A DNA stretch of 64,000 nucleotides from Pseudolachnospira sp051055405 (lineage in GTDB: Bacteria > Bacillota > Clostridia > Lachnospirales > Lachnospiraceae): positions 434,001-498,000 of the forward strand of contig NZ_CP167068.1 in NCBI RefSeq assembly GCF_051055405.1, read 5' to 3'. Below the pieces are notes generated by a model, which made no database searches, was not told where the DNA came from, and saw only the letters and a list, made by a program, of their open reading frames with translations. This document shows, piece by piece, positions 8,473-16,857 of this stretch. How positions within the stretch are numbered: the first letter of the stretch is position 1; each line of letters begins with the position of its first letter. The position numbers and the translations under genes are program-made.

Positions 8473-9699
8473 ATGAACTTCTATTATAATCGGGAAACGC
8501 TGCATTTTACGGCAAACTGGGACGTTGCTTTGACGGACCGATATCAGTATCTGATGGCGGGAGCTGCTTTGGCGGCTGGTCATGATTTGCTGATTCCGGC
8601 CCAGGACTTGCAGCGTCTTTATTCTCCTGAGATGAAGATCCAGCTTTCGGGAGAAAAAGCGGTTTTTGTGATGAATGATAGAACCGTGCAGGTAGAATCA
8701 GGCAGCGATCGTATGTTTTTAAACGGAAATCCGGTGCGTTTATCAGCAGAGTGCCGAATGGAGAATGGGCTTTTGTACGTACCGGTGGGACAACTGATGA
8801 GCCTGGGCTTTGAGAAAACCGTTCGATCCACAGGAGAATTGACGCCCTCCTACATCAGTCCCGAAGCCAAGGGGATCTATAATCCGGGAGGAATCTTATC
8901 GGACGAAGAGATGATTGTAGCTGTCGGCGAACATGATGGTTGTTCGATTGACGGCGCTTTGCTTCGCTATATCGATTTGATTCGCCGAGGGAAACGTTAT
9001 GGGGAGCAGTACCGTACCTATTGGATGGACGGACCTCAGAAAGTTATTCCCTATATTACATATATACCGACTTCCTATCAGCCAGGCGAGCCTGCTAAAA
9101 TGGTGGTGTTTTTGCATGGAGGAAGCTACGATCTGGGCGAAAAGTATGCATTTCGCTTTGCTGGACATAAGCTGCAGATGGCCTGCGAAAAGTATCATTA
9201 CATTCTTTTATGCGCCAATGCTTGCACGCTTCTCAGCAGTTATGGAAATATGCCGCCGCATATCCAAGCATGCGGTACGGAAGAAGAAAAGCAATATTAT
9301 CAATGGGGAGACGACTCTGTGATGCAGGCGATAGCAGAGGTAAAGAAGGAGTATGCCATTGACGAAAAACATATTTATCTGATGGGAAATTCCATGGGAG
9401 CGGGAGGAACCTTCTATCTGCCGACGGTACACCCCGGCATGTTCCGGGCGTTGGCTCCCGGAGCCGGAAGCTTAAAAGTGATGTGTCCGGAGCATCTGGA
9501 AGCCCTGGACGGCATGCCTATCATCTATCCGGCAGGCACGGAGGATGACTTTGGTTTTGACCATATTTTGGAATCCAGAGATATGCTGACGGCAGCCGGA
9601 GCAGAGGTGGAGATGGCGGTCGTGGGAGGCGGCCATCACCTGGACGCCTGGGTCGATGTGATCGACGATATTTTCCGGTTCTTTGAAAAACACGCATAG
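8473..9699 (+). CDS. Alpha/beta hydrolase (esterase-like) with stalk-type N-terminal domain
   Basis: A 408-residue protein in two parts. Residues 1-140 resemble the copper-amine-oxidase N-terminal (stalk) fold often found on Gram-positive surface proteins (LLIPAQDLQRLYSPEMKIQL, LLYVPVGQLMSLGF). Residues 170-408 form an alpha/beta hydrolase: oxyanion-loop motif VVFLHGGSYD, nucleophile elbow GNSMGAGG near residue 310, and a late histidine in GGGHHLDAW. No signal peptide is visible, so it may be cytosolic. Its paralogue follows at 9815. The two probably cleave related esters taken up by nearby transporters; the substrate is unknown. Confidence 0.8.
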   Translation: MNFYYNRETLHFTANWDVALTDRYQYLMAGAALAAGHDLLIPAQDLQRLYSPEMKIQLSGEKAVFVMNDRTVQVESGSDRMFLNGNPVRLSAECRMENGLLYVPVGQLMSLGFEKTVRSTGELTPSYISPEAKGIYNPGGILSDEEMIVAVGEHDGCSIDGALLRYIDLIRRGKRYGEQYRTYWMDGPQKVIPYITYIPTSYQPGEPAKMVVFLHGGSYDLGEKYAFRFAGHKLQMACEKYHYILLCANACTLLSSYGNMPPHIQACGTEEEKQYYQWGDDSVMQAIAEVKKEYAIDEKHIYLMGNSMGAGGTFYLPTVHPGMFRALAPGAGSLKVMCPEHLEALDGMPIIYPAGTEDDFGFDHILESRDMLTAAGAEVEMAVVGGGHHLDAWVDVIDDIFRFFEKHA

Positions 9700-9814
9700 G
9701 TACAGAACTCTATTGGAAGGGAACATACCTGGAACTGTCCAATGAACTGGTGGATGATTAGACGAGCTTTATGAAATACAGAAATCTGCAATGTCTTAGT
9801 GTAAAGGAGAATTT

Positions 9815-11026
9815 ATGGCAATACCGAAAGCGCCCCTGGGGCAAGAATTTGGATACGATTTTCAATATGCCGTCTTTTTAAAGGAGCCGGGGAGAGTTAC
9901 TCTTTTTCTCGATTCCTATCTCTATGAACCGGCTTTTTCCCCGACTGTGATTTGCGGGGAGGTCTATCTGGCCGCGTCGGAGCTGTGCCGGATCTATGCG
10001 CCTTACCTGGAGATAAAATGGCAGGGCAAGACGGCTGCGTTTACTTACCGGCATCCGCTGGAAGAGGAAAAGGCAGGAGAGCTAAAGAAGGATGAAATCT
10101 GTTTCATCGAGAATCAGCTCTATGTGAAAGCGGCCGGTGTTGTAGGACGCTGTCTAGGCAAAGAGGTTCAGGAAGAGGATGGGTTTGCGATCCTTGCAGT
10201 GGAAGGAAAAAAGCCTGTCTGCGAGGCATTCTCCTCGCCTTTTGCCCGCAGGGCCCTGGAAAACCGGCTGCATAATAAGGTATACGGGGAGCAGAATTTT
10301 TCTGTGTGGATGGAAGAGGCCGAGAGGATCATACCCTACCGGATGTATATCCCTTGCAGCTATCGTCCTGGCGCGCCCCAGAAGACAATCGTCTGTTTTC
10401 ACGGCGGGGATGCCAATGCGGACTATGTATTTCAGCATACAAATAATGAGATTTGTCTGTATGCGGAAAAATACGGCTACGTGATTTTAGCCCTTTGCAG
10501 CTATCGGAAATATACATTTTTTGGCGCGTCCAAGGTGCCGACTGGCGGGGAGAAGGCAGAGCCTAATTCCGTCAATCCCTGCGGTCTTACGAAAGAGCAA
10601 ATGGCTCACTGCAATACGGCGGAGGCATCCGTGCTTTTTCAGATCGAGGACGCCAAGAAAAGGTATACGCTGGATTCGGATCATCTGTACGCGATGGGAA
10701 ATTCCGGTGGGTGTCTTGGGATTTTCCAGCAGATAAAAATTCTTCCCAAGGGCTATTTTAAGAGAGTGGTCTGCTCGGGCGGAATGCCCTCCATTGATTT
10801 TTTGGATACGGAGCTGTTAAAGGAAAAGGGAACGCGGATCCTTCTTTTGATGGCGACGGAAGATATATTTGACGGACAATATACCCGCCAGGTGGGGTAT
10901 CCCTTTTTGAGAGAGCGAGGCGTCGCGGTGGACTTTCATCCGGTGGGGGGCGGAAGCCATCTGCTTGGCTGGACGCGCGCGTTGGATGTCATCTTTGCGT
11001 ATTTTGAACAAGACTATTCCAAATAG
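9815..11026 (+). CDS. Second alpha/beta hydrolase, paralogue of the 8473 gene
   Basis: A 403-residue protein with the same architecture as its upstream neighbour: a stalk-like N-terminal domain of about 140 residues (VICGEVYLAASELCRIYAPY, CFIENQLYVKAAGVVGRCLG), then an alpha/beta hydrolase with TIVCFHGGDAN, the elbow GNSGGCLG near residue 294, and GGGSHLLGW near the end as the likely histidine. Sequence divergence from the first copy is large, so this is an old duplication. AAAGGAG precedes the ATG. The 115-base gap between the genes shows no clear terminator, so co-transcription is likely. Confidence 0.8.
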   Translation: MAIPKAPLGQEFGYDFQYAVFLKEPGRVTLFLDSYLYEPAFSPTVICGEVYLAASELCRIYAPYLEIKWQGKTAAFTYRHPLEEEKAGELKKDEICFIENQLYVKAAGVVGRCLGKEVQEEDGFAILAVEGKKPVCEAFSSPFARRALENRLHNKVYGEQNFSVWMEEAERIIPYRMYIPCSYRPGAPQKTIVCFHGGDANADYVFQHTNNEICLYAEKYGYVILALCSYRKYTFFGASKVPTGGEKAEPNSVNPCGLTKEQMAHCNTAEASVLFQIEDAKKRYTLDSDHLYAMGNSGGCLGIFQQIKILPKGYFKRVVCSGGMPSIDFLDTELLKEKGTRILLLMATEDIFDGQYTRQVGYPFLRERGVAVDFHPVGGGSHLLGWTRALDVIFAYFEQDYSK

Positions 11027-11183
11027 TTATAGTACCATGAGACCTGCATTATTGCCTTTTTCTTATGGAAAATATATAATCTGATACAGTAACCAGTGAT
11101 TTGAAGCGGATCGCGCATCGCCGGCAGCAGCGGACAGCTTCCCCAAACACAAAACTTATGAAAAGTAGTAAAGGAGAGAGAAG

Positions 11184-12470
11184 ATGAATACAGGATTAAT
11201 ACTGACATTAATCGCATTTGTATTTGTTGCAGTTGCCCTGTTATCCGGGAAAATTGCTCCTTCCGTGGCCTGCGGTGTAGCCGTTGTATTTTTGTGGCTG
11301 GCCGGCGTTATTGATATGACGGAAGTGTTTGCCAACTTTGTAAGCAGCAACATCATCGTCATGGTAGGCATGATGATCGTGATTGCCGCCCTTTTGAAAA
11401 CAAGCATTCTGGCCAACATAGCCGGATTGGTAAAGAAATCAAAAGGAAACAGCATTCGGATTCTGCTTGTAATCGGTATGATTATTCCCTTTATTTTGTG
11501 CCAGTTTATCGGCGGCGTTACCGCTATGATTACGGTGCTGCCTCTGCTGATCGCCCTGGCCGCTGAGATTGGTATATCCCCGACCTTGTTGGTACTTCCC
11601 GCATCTGTCGGCGCTCAGGCAGGCTTGATGGCTTTGCCCATCGGCGGTGCGGCAGCCATGTATTTAATGAAAAACCAGATGGCCGCCAATGTAGGCAGTA
11701 TGGAAGAGTTGGGGTTCTGGGATCTGTGTTTGACCCGTCTTCCCGGAACGATTGTACTTATGGTATTTGTCGTATTGGTTGGATATAAGCTGCTTCCGAA
11801 GAGAGCCTTGGGAGATGCAGAGGCCCTGGATCACAAGCCGGATGTGCTGAAAAAATCCCAGCTTCCCAAGTGGAAGGAGACGGCTGCTTACATAATTTTC
11901 TTCGGTTCTTTGGCCGCGATGATTTTCAGCGCTCAGCTGGGAATCTCCAACGCGCAGATTTCTACGATTGCTGCTTTCCTGTGTGTGCTGCTTGGTATTT
12001 TGAATGAACGTGAGATGTATCAGGCGGTAAACTGGTCTTTGATCTTTATGATGTCCTTTATGCTGGCTATCGTAACCGCTCTGTCCAACAGCGGCGCGGG
12101 AGACCTGATTGCCAGCGCTCTGTCCGGCGTTTTCGGTTTGGGCAACATGGTTTTGATTGTGGCTATTGTGTTTATTGTGTGCGTGGTTCTGACTCAGTTT
12201 ATGGACAATATGTCCCTGATCAATATTTTGACGCCGATCTGTATTATGGCCTGTATGCAGAACAACATCAGCGCGCTGCCGATCATCTGCGCCATTGATT
12301 GTTCTTGCCTGGCGTCCTTCAGCACGCCGCTGGCGTCCCCCAGTTCCCTGATGGCATACAAGCTGGGCGGTTACAGCATGAAGGAGATGCTGAAATTCAG
12401 CGTTCCGTTGATTATGCTGTCCGCGATTGTTTCTATTATCTGGGTGCCGCTGTATTTCAGCTTCCGCTAA
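11184..12470 (+). CDS. SLC13/ion-transporter superfamily permease
   Basis: A 428-residue polytopic membrane protein with about eleven hydrophobic segments. It resembles the SLC13 / CitMHS / ArsB ion-transporter superfamily, which moves di- and tricarboxylates or similar anions. Typical features are the two re-entrant-like loops: FIGGVTAMITVLPLLIALA in the first half and TQFMDNMSLINILTPICIMA in the second. It is followed after 19 bases by a metallo-beta-lactamase-fold hydrolase, suggesting that the imported compound is then hydrolysed. The exact substrate cannot be read from sequence. Confidence 0.85.
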   Translation: MNTGLILTLIAFVFVAVALLSGKIAPSVACGVAVVFLWLAGVIDMTEVFANFVSSNIIVMVGMMIVIAALLKTSILANIAGLVKKSKGNSIRILLVIGMIIPFILCQFIGGVTAMITVLPLLIALAAEIGISPTLLVLPASVGAQAGLMALPIGGAAAMYLMKNQMAANVGSMEELGFWDLCLTRLPGTIVLMVFVVLVGYKLLPKRALGDAEALDHKPDVLKKSQLPKWKETAAYIIFFGSLAAMIFSAQLGISNAQISTIAAFLCVLLGILNEREMYQAVNWSLIFMMSFMLAIVTALSNSGAGDLIASALSGVFGLGNMVLIVAIVFIVCVVLTQFMDNMSLINILTPICIMACMQNNISALPIICAIDCSCLASFSTPLASPSSLMAYKLGGYSMKEMLKFSVPLIMLSAIVSIIWVPLYFSFR

Positions 12471-12489
12471 GGTTTTTAGGAGGTAAACG

Positions 12490-13365
12490 ATGTCCCAGGA
12501 CAAGAAAAATAATACAAACCATGACTTTGATCCAACGATGTTCCAGCCGCTGGAGCCAGTAAAGCTGTTTGACGACTATTACTACATCGGGAACAAGCTG
12601 GTTGGATTCCATGTATTAAAGACCAGCGAGGGGCTGGTTCTCTTTGAGGCCATGGATAAATATGATGTGGACGATGAATTTTTGATTCCCGGCTTAAAGA
12701 AACTAGGCCTTGAGAAAGAAAAAATTCTTATGCTGTTTTTAACTCACGGCCATTTTGATCACTATATGGGGGCGGAAAAGGTTCGCCTGCGTACTGGCTG
12801 TGAGGTGGCTTTGAGCGCCGAGGATGCCGTTTTTATGGTAAACGGGCCAGATAACTACTTGGATATCGAGGATTTGCGGGTTCCCCGCATTACCCGGATT
12901 TTGAAGGACGGCGAGGATTTGACGTTCGGCGGCCATACGGTTCATGTGATTTTGGCCCCTGGCCACACGCCTGGCTGCCTGAATTATTCCTTTGAGGTTC
13001 ATGACAAAGGAACGCCCCATCGGGTTGTGATGGTTGGCGGTTACGGTGTTTTTGGCCCCGGCGTATATCCTGGAAGCCATGAATATCCTCACAGCGTGAC
13101 CCATGCGGTCGGGCAGGCTTTGGAGTTTGCGACGTCCTGCGTAAAGACATGGGAGTATGTGAAGGAGAAGGGGTGCGACGTGTACCTGAATCCCCATCCA
13201 CATCTCTGCGATTTGCTGAAACTGGCAGAGCAGAACCAGTCCCGCAAGGATGGCGAGGAGAACGCCTTTGTGATCGGAACAGAAGGCGTCCGAAAATGGA
13301 TTCAAGAGCGCTTTGACGTGTGCCTGGATTGCGCGCAGAAATTTACGGATATCCGAGGAAATTAA
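12490..13365 (+). CDS. Metallo-beta-lactamase-fold hydrolase
   Basis: A 291-residue cytosolic enzyme with the zinc-binding motif LTHGHFDHYMG (HxHxDH, near residue 85), then APGHTPGCLNYSF providing a further histidine, and GHTVHVI. The AGGAGG ribosome site is 8 bases before the ATG. It sits in an operon with the permease at 11184 and is followed by a terminator. The family includes lactonases, thioesterases and glyoxalases, so a role in hydrolysing the imported substrate is inference. Confidence 0.85.
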   Translation: MSQDKKNNTNHDFDPTMFQPLEPVKLFDDYYYIGNKLVGFHVLKTSEGLVLFEAMDKYDVDDEFLIPGLKKLGLEKEKILMLFLTHGHFDHYMGAEKVRLRTGCEVALSAEDAVFMVNGPDNYLDIEDLRVPRITRILKDGEDLTFGGHTVHVILAPGHTPGCLNYSFEVHDKGTPHRVVMVGGYGVFGPGVYPGSHEYPHSVTHAVGQALEFATSCVKTWEYVKEKGCDVYLNPHPHLCDLLKLAEQNQSRKDGEENAFVIGTEGVRKWIQERFDVCLDCAQKFTDIRGN

Positions 13366-13384
13366 TAAAATCTTGGAAAGTTTA

Positions 13385-13418
13385 AAAATGCCGTTGGAAT
13401 AAAACCAGCGGCATTTTT
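13385..13418 (+). terminator. Terminator of the permease-hydrolase operon
   Basis: Arms AAAATGCCGTTGG and CCAGCGGCATTTT around AATAAAA, with a T-run. It can also act for the convergent superoxide dismutase gene. Confidence 0.8.
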
Positions 13419-13453
13419 TCTTTGTTGATACCTGAACCCCATGAGAAAAGAAT

Positions 13454-14089
13454 TTAGGATTCCATCCCGAAGCAGCGCATGTAGCGTTCGTTGGCATTCT
13501 CCCAATTGACAACATGGAACCAGTCGTCGATATAGTCTGCTCTCATATTATAATGCTTTAAATAATACGCATGTTCCCAGACATCCAAATTCAGGATGGG
13601 GCACATGCCCAGCGCCAAGGGGGTATCCTGATTTTGGGTTGTGATAATTTTTAGCTGTCCAGCGGCATTTAGGACAAGCCAGGCATATCCGGAGCCAAAC
13701 ACAGAAAGAGCCGCCGCTTTGAATTGATCTTCAAAAGTGGAATAGTTGCCAAATTCCATTTGAATTGCTTCCCCCAACATCCCCACCGGCTGGGGTGGAG
13801 CGGGGTTGGCCAGATTTTCAAAATATAATTGGTGGCTGAAGACGCCGCCGCCATTATTTTTTACGGAGGTTTGAATCTCTTCCGGCAGGCTTGGAATATT
13901 TGACAGCAATTGTTCTAGAGTCCAATCCTGAAACTGCGGATATTGGCTGAGCGTATGGTTCAGGTTATCAATATAGGTTTGCAGATGCTTGTCATGGTGC
14001 AGATGCATGGTTTTTTCATCGATATAAGGCTCCATCGCATCGTAGTCATAAGGTAATGGCACATTGATAAATTTGTAGTGTTTGTTCAA
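13454..14089 (-). CDS. Superoxide dismutase, Fe/Mn family
   Basis: A 211-residue protein with the Fe/Mn superoxide dismutase signature DVWEHAYYL near residue 170, which gives the Asp and His metal ligands. The other ligands are in TMHLHHDKH (residues 28-36) and SHQLYF near residue 85. GSGYAWLV is also conserved. Residue patterns do not settle Fe versus Mn. It destroys superoxide in the cytosol, useful to an anaerobe during air exposure. One oddity is HQLYF where many family members have NHxxFW. It is convergent to the permease operon and divergent from gntR. Confidence 0.9.
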   Translation of the reverse strand: MNKHYKFINVPLPYDYDAMEPYIDEKTMHLHHDKHLQTYIDNLNHTLSQYPQFQDWTLEQLLSNIPSLPEEIQTSVKNNGGGVFSHQLYFENLANPAPPQPVGMLGEAIQMEFGNYSTFEDQFKAAALSVFGSGYAWLVLNAAGQLKIITTQNQDTPLALGMCPILNLDVWEHAYYLKHYNMRADYIDDWFHVVNWENANERYMRCFGMES

Positions 14090-14182
14090 TTTATTTTTCC
14101 GCTTTTTTCCAGTATATGCACTGGGATGGGGGAGTGTTCCTTTTCCGAAAGAGAAAAAACGAAGTATTTTTTAAAGTTTGGA

Positions 14183-14210
14183 TTGACAAAGTAAAAAATA
14201 TGTTTATAAT
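14183..14210 (+). promoter_or_regulatory. Near-consensus sigma-A promoter of the TRAP operon
   Basis: TTGACA at 14183-14188, a 16-bp spacer and TATAAT at 14205-14210. Transcription should start near 14217, directly before the phased GATCA array. Confidence 0.75.
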
Positions 14211-14218
14211 AAATGTAT

Positions 14219-14284
14219 GATCAGTGATTGATCAAAAATAGATCAATAAAAAATCAATAGTAGATCAAAAGACGATCAAATAGA
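14219..14284 (+). repeat. Six 11-bp-phased GATCA boxes (candidate operator)
   Basis: GATCA begins at 14219, 14230, 14241, 14263 and 14274, with AATCA at 14252 filling the gap, so six units repeat at exactly 11 bp. The rest of each unit is AT-rich and not conserved. The array lies between the predicted transcription start and the gntR ribosome site, a position suited to repression by the GntR protein or by another phased binder. Confidence 0.8.
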
Positions 14285-14296
14285 TAGGATGGGCAA

Positions 14297-14977
14297 ATGG
14301 AAAAGCAAACATACAGTCAGGCCGCCTATGAAGCAATTAAAAATAGTTTGATCCAGGGAGCATATGGGAAATATGTGAATGGCCGCCGCATTGCAACAGA
14401 ACTTGGTATGGGATATTCGCCTGTGCGGGAGGCGTTGCAGCGGCTGTTACAGGAAGGGTTATTGGAAAGGATTCCCAATAGCGGATATTTTGTCCGGGAG
14501 ATTGAGTGGAAGGATATCAGCAGAATATTCCAAGTACGCGAGTGCGTTGAGCTTTTTATTTGGGATCAAATGTTTGATGAGATCGACGAATCCACTTTAC
14601 GGCGGATGGAATTGCTGCATGAAAAAGAAATCCAGGCGGCTGCACAGCAGGATTTTGTAGTATGCCGAGAGATTGACATTGAATTTCATGGGATTTTACC
14701 AGAGCAATATCGGAACCGGGATTTACTGTTTCTTTATCGGAATTGCCGAGAAAAGCAGATGATCTGTGTCAACCAGCCTTTGGCTCTTTACAATCAGGAA
14801 GCGATTCGGGAGCATGGCGAGATCATAGGGCAGGTTCGGGAAGGCAGAAAAGAAGCGGCTTTAGCATTACTGAGGAAGCATATTTTAAACTTTCGAGAGC
14901 GAATGCAAGGGAATATTCGGGAAAGCGGAATGAGATGGGCGGAAAAGCCGAAAAATAATAGAGGAGGAAGCAAATGA
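14297..14977 (+). CDS. GntR-family regulator (FCD/FadR subgroup) of the TRAP operon
   Basis: A 226-residue regulator. Residues 1-70 form a winged helix-turn-helix (RIATELGMGYSPVREALQRL, GLLERIPNSGYFVREI), and residues 80-210 are an all-helical FCD-type effector domain (RECVELFIWDQMF, EFHGILPEQYRNRDLLFLY). FCD regulators bind small carboxylates, often the substrate of the adjacent transporter. It is the first gene of a tight operon: its stop overlaps the dctQ start (ATGA). The leader carries the phased GATCA array. A paralogue at 18949 closes the locus. Confidence 0.92.
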   Translation: MEKQTYSQAAYEAIKNSLIQGAYGKYVNGRRIATELGMGYSPVREALQRLLQEGLLERIPNSGYFVREIEWKDISRIFQVRECVELFIWDQMFDEIDESTLRRMELLHEKEIQAAAQQDFVVCREIDIEFHGILPEQYRNRDLLFLYRNCREKQMICVNQPLALYNQEAIREHGEIIGQVREGRKEAALALLRKHILNFRERMQGNIRESGMRWAEKPKNNRGGSK

Positions 14978-15480
14978 AAAAGATTTTACAAATGTTGGAT
15001 CAGCACTTGGAAGAATGGTTATTAACCTTTTTTCTGGGATTAATTGCAGCGATTATGTTACTGCAGGTGGTCATGCGGTATTTGTTTGGAAATGCCTTGG
15101 CTTGGCCGGAAGAGGTTTGCCGCTATCTGTATATATGGAGCTGTTTCTTGGGGATCAGCTACTGCATTTCTCAGGGCACAGAACTTCGAATCGACCTGTT
15201 TGAGAAGCTCTTCCGGGGAAAAGCGAAAAAGGGAGTTCAAATATTGTTACAAGGAATTTGCGTTATTCTCTATATGTATCTCTTTTATACTTCCTTGTCG
15301 GTATTTCAACATGTATATGAGACTGCACAGCTTAGTTCAGCAGCTAGAATCCCTATGTATCTGGTATATTTATCGATCCCTGTCAGCCTGGCTTTAGCAG
15401 TTGCTCGAGGCGTTCAGCAGGTGGTTCGAATTTTTGGCCGAAAAGAACAGGGGAAAAATACGGAGGAGAAAACGCTATGA
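14974..15480 (+). CDS. dctQ: TRAP transporter small permease subunit, DctQ type
   Basis: A 168-residue membrane protein with four predicted membrane segments, the standard size and topology of TRAP small permease subunits. Recognisable features are LLQVVMRYLFGNALAWPEEVCRYLYIW (read in parts: VMRYLFGNALAWPEEVCRYL) and a later GTELRIDLF. It pairs with the large permease DctM in the membrane to import carboxylates using the sodium gradient. It overlaps gntR upstream and dctM downstream by ATGA junctions. Confidence 0.92.
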   Translation: MKKILQMLDQHLEEWLLTFFLGLIAAIMLLQVVMRYLFGNALAWPEEVCRYLYIWSCFLGISYCISQGTELRIDLFEKLFRGKAKKGVQILLQGICVILYMYLFYTSLSVFQHVYETAQLSSAARIPMYLVYLSIPVSLALAVARGVQQVVRIFGRKEQGKNTEEKTL

Positions 15481-16763
15481 TCAGTGCAGTTTTGATTTTC
15501 TTTTTTGCGGGACTTTTGATTGGCTTGCCGATTATTGCCAGCATGGCGGTTTCTGTAGTGGGCCCCTTGCTTGTAACGGGAAGTACGGCCTATTCGGTAG
15601 AATCTTTTGTCCGTTGGACGCTGGGTGGAGCAGACAATACCACCTCAATCGCGATTCCAATGTTCATTTTGGCCGGGGCAATCATGGCAAAGGGTGGAAT
15701 TTCCAAACGATTGTTTAACATCTTTGCCTTGGCGGCGGGTAAAAAAACAGGAGGATTGCCTTGCGCAGTAGTATTGACCTGTTTGTTCTATGGAGCAATC
15801 TCCGGATCTGGGCCTGCTACGGCGGCAGCGGTAGGCTCCATGGCGATTCCGCTGTTGATCGAATTGGGATACGAAAAAATCTTTTGTGCCGCTTTAGTCG
15901 CTACCTCGGCGGGGCTAGGGGTGATCATTCCTCCCAGTATCCCCTTTGTGCTTTACGGTATGGTCAGCAATACTTCGGTGGGAGACTTGTTTATTGCCGG
16001 GATTCTTCCGGGCATCGTGATCGGTCTGTTTCTGATGGTCTACGCGGTAATCTATTGCAGGATACGCGGGGAGGATAAAGAAAAAATTGGCGCTAACTAT
16101 GAAGCGTTAAGAGCGAGAGGGATCTTTCGGGTACTTCGGGAAAGCTTTTGGGCTCTCCTTTCTCCCGTCATCATTCTGGGAGGGATTTATTCCGGAATTG
16201 TAACTCCGACGGAGGCTGCGACGATTTCTGTTTTTTATTCCATTATTGTGTCTGTGTTTGTCTATCGGGAGGTTTCGATAAAGGCGATTCCGCGCTTGAT
16301 GACAGAAGCGGTGAAATCCTATGCTCCGATTATTATTTTGATCGCAATGGCTACCGCTTTTTCCAGGGCATTGACGATGCTGAACGCACCGCAGATGATC
16401 GGGGAATTTATTATCGCTACGTTCCCTACGAAGACAGCCTTTATCCTAATTATTTTGCTGGTGTTTTTTATCATGGGAATGTTTATGGACGCGGCCCCCG
16501 GAATTGCCGTGTTGGCGCCGATCTTGGTGCCGGTGGCGACGCAGCTTGGCATTTCTCCCGTCCATTTTGGCGTGATGTTAATTGTAAACCTTGCGATCGG
16601 CCAGATTACCCCACCTTTTGGCACCAATCTATTTGTAACGAGCGGCCTGGCCAAAATTCCGGTCCTTTCTCTGGGAAAGAAGGCGATTCCATTGATTTTG
16701 GTATTTGCGTTGGCCCTCTTGGTGATCGCGTTTGTGCCGTGGTTTAGCCTGGCGTTGATCTGA
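15477..16763 (+). CDS. dctM: TRAP transporter large permease subunit, DctM type
   Basis: A 428-residue polytopic protein of the DctM family, the channel-forming half of a TRAP carboxylate importer. Conserved stretches include GAISGSGPATAAAVGS near residue 105, LGVIIPPSIPFVLYG near residue 150, GIVTPTEAA near residue 245 and IGQITPPFGTNLFV near residue 380. The start overlaps dctQ by four bases. The binding protein gene follows after a 94-base gap. Confidence 0.95.
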   Translation: MISAVLIFFFAGLLIGLPIIASMAVSVVGPLLVTGSTAYSVESFVRWTLGGADNTTSIAIPMFILAGAIMAKGGISKRLFNIFALAAGKKTGGLPCAVVLTCLFYGAISGSGPATAAAVGSMAIPLLIELGYEKIFCAALVATSAGLGVIIPPSIPFVLYGMVSNTSVGDLFIAGILPGIVIGLFLMVYAVIYCRIRGEDKEKIGANYEALRARGIFRVLRESFWALLSPVIILGGIYSGIVTPTEAATISVFYSIIVSVFVYREVSIKAIPRLMTEAVKSYAPIIILIAMATAFSRALTMLNAPQMIGEFIIATFPTKTAFILIILLVFFIMGMFMDAAPGIAVLAPILVPVATQLGISPVHFGVMLIVNLAIGQITPPFGTNLFVTSGLAKIPVLSLGKKAIPLILVFALALLVIAFVPWFSLALI

Positions 16764-16857
16764 CAACCTGACGGAAAGAAACGAACGTTTATGCTTTCTC
16801 AAAATAGGATGAGATAAGCATAGCAAATAGAAAAAGAAGATCAAAGGAGAAGAAAGA

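Noticed and set aside
8254..8583. Small minus-strand frames in the repeat island (Cys-rich)
   Set aside because: They follow the repeated units, run into the esterase gene and have no ribosome site.
14219..14284. CRISPR array
   Set aside because: The repeats are only 5 bases with 6-base gaps and there are no cas genes.
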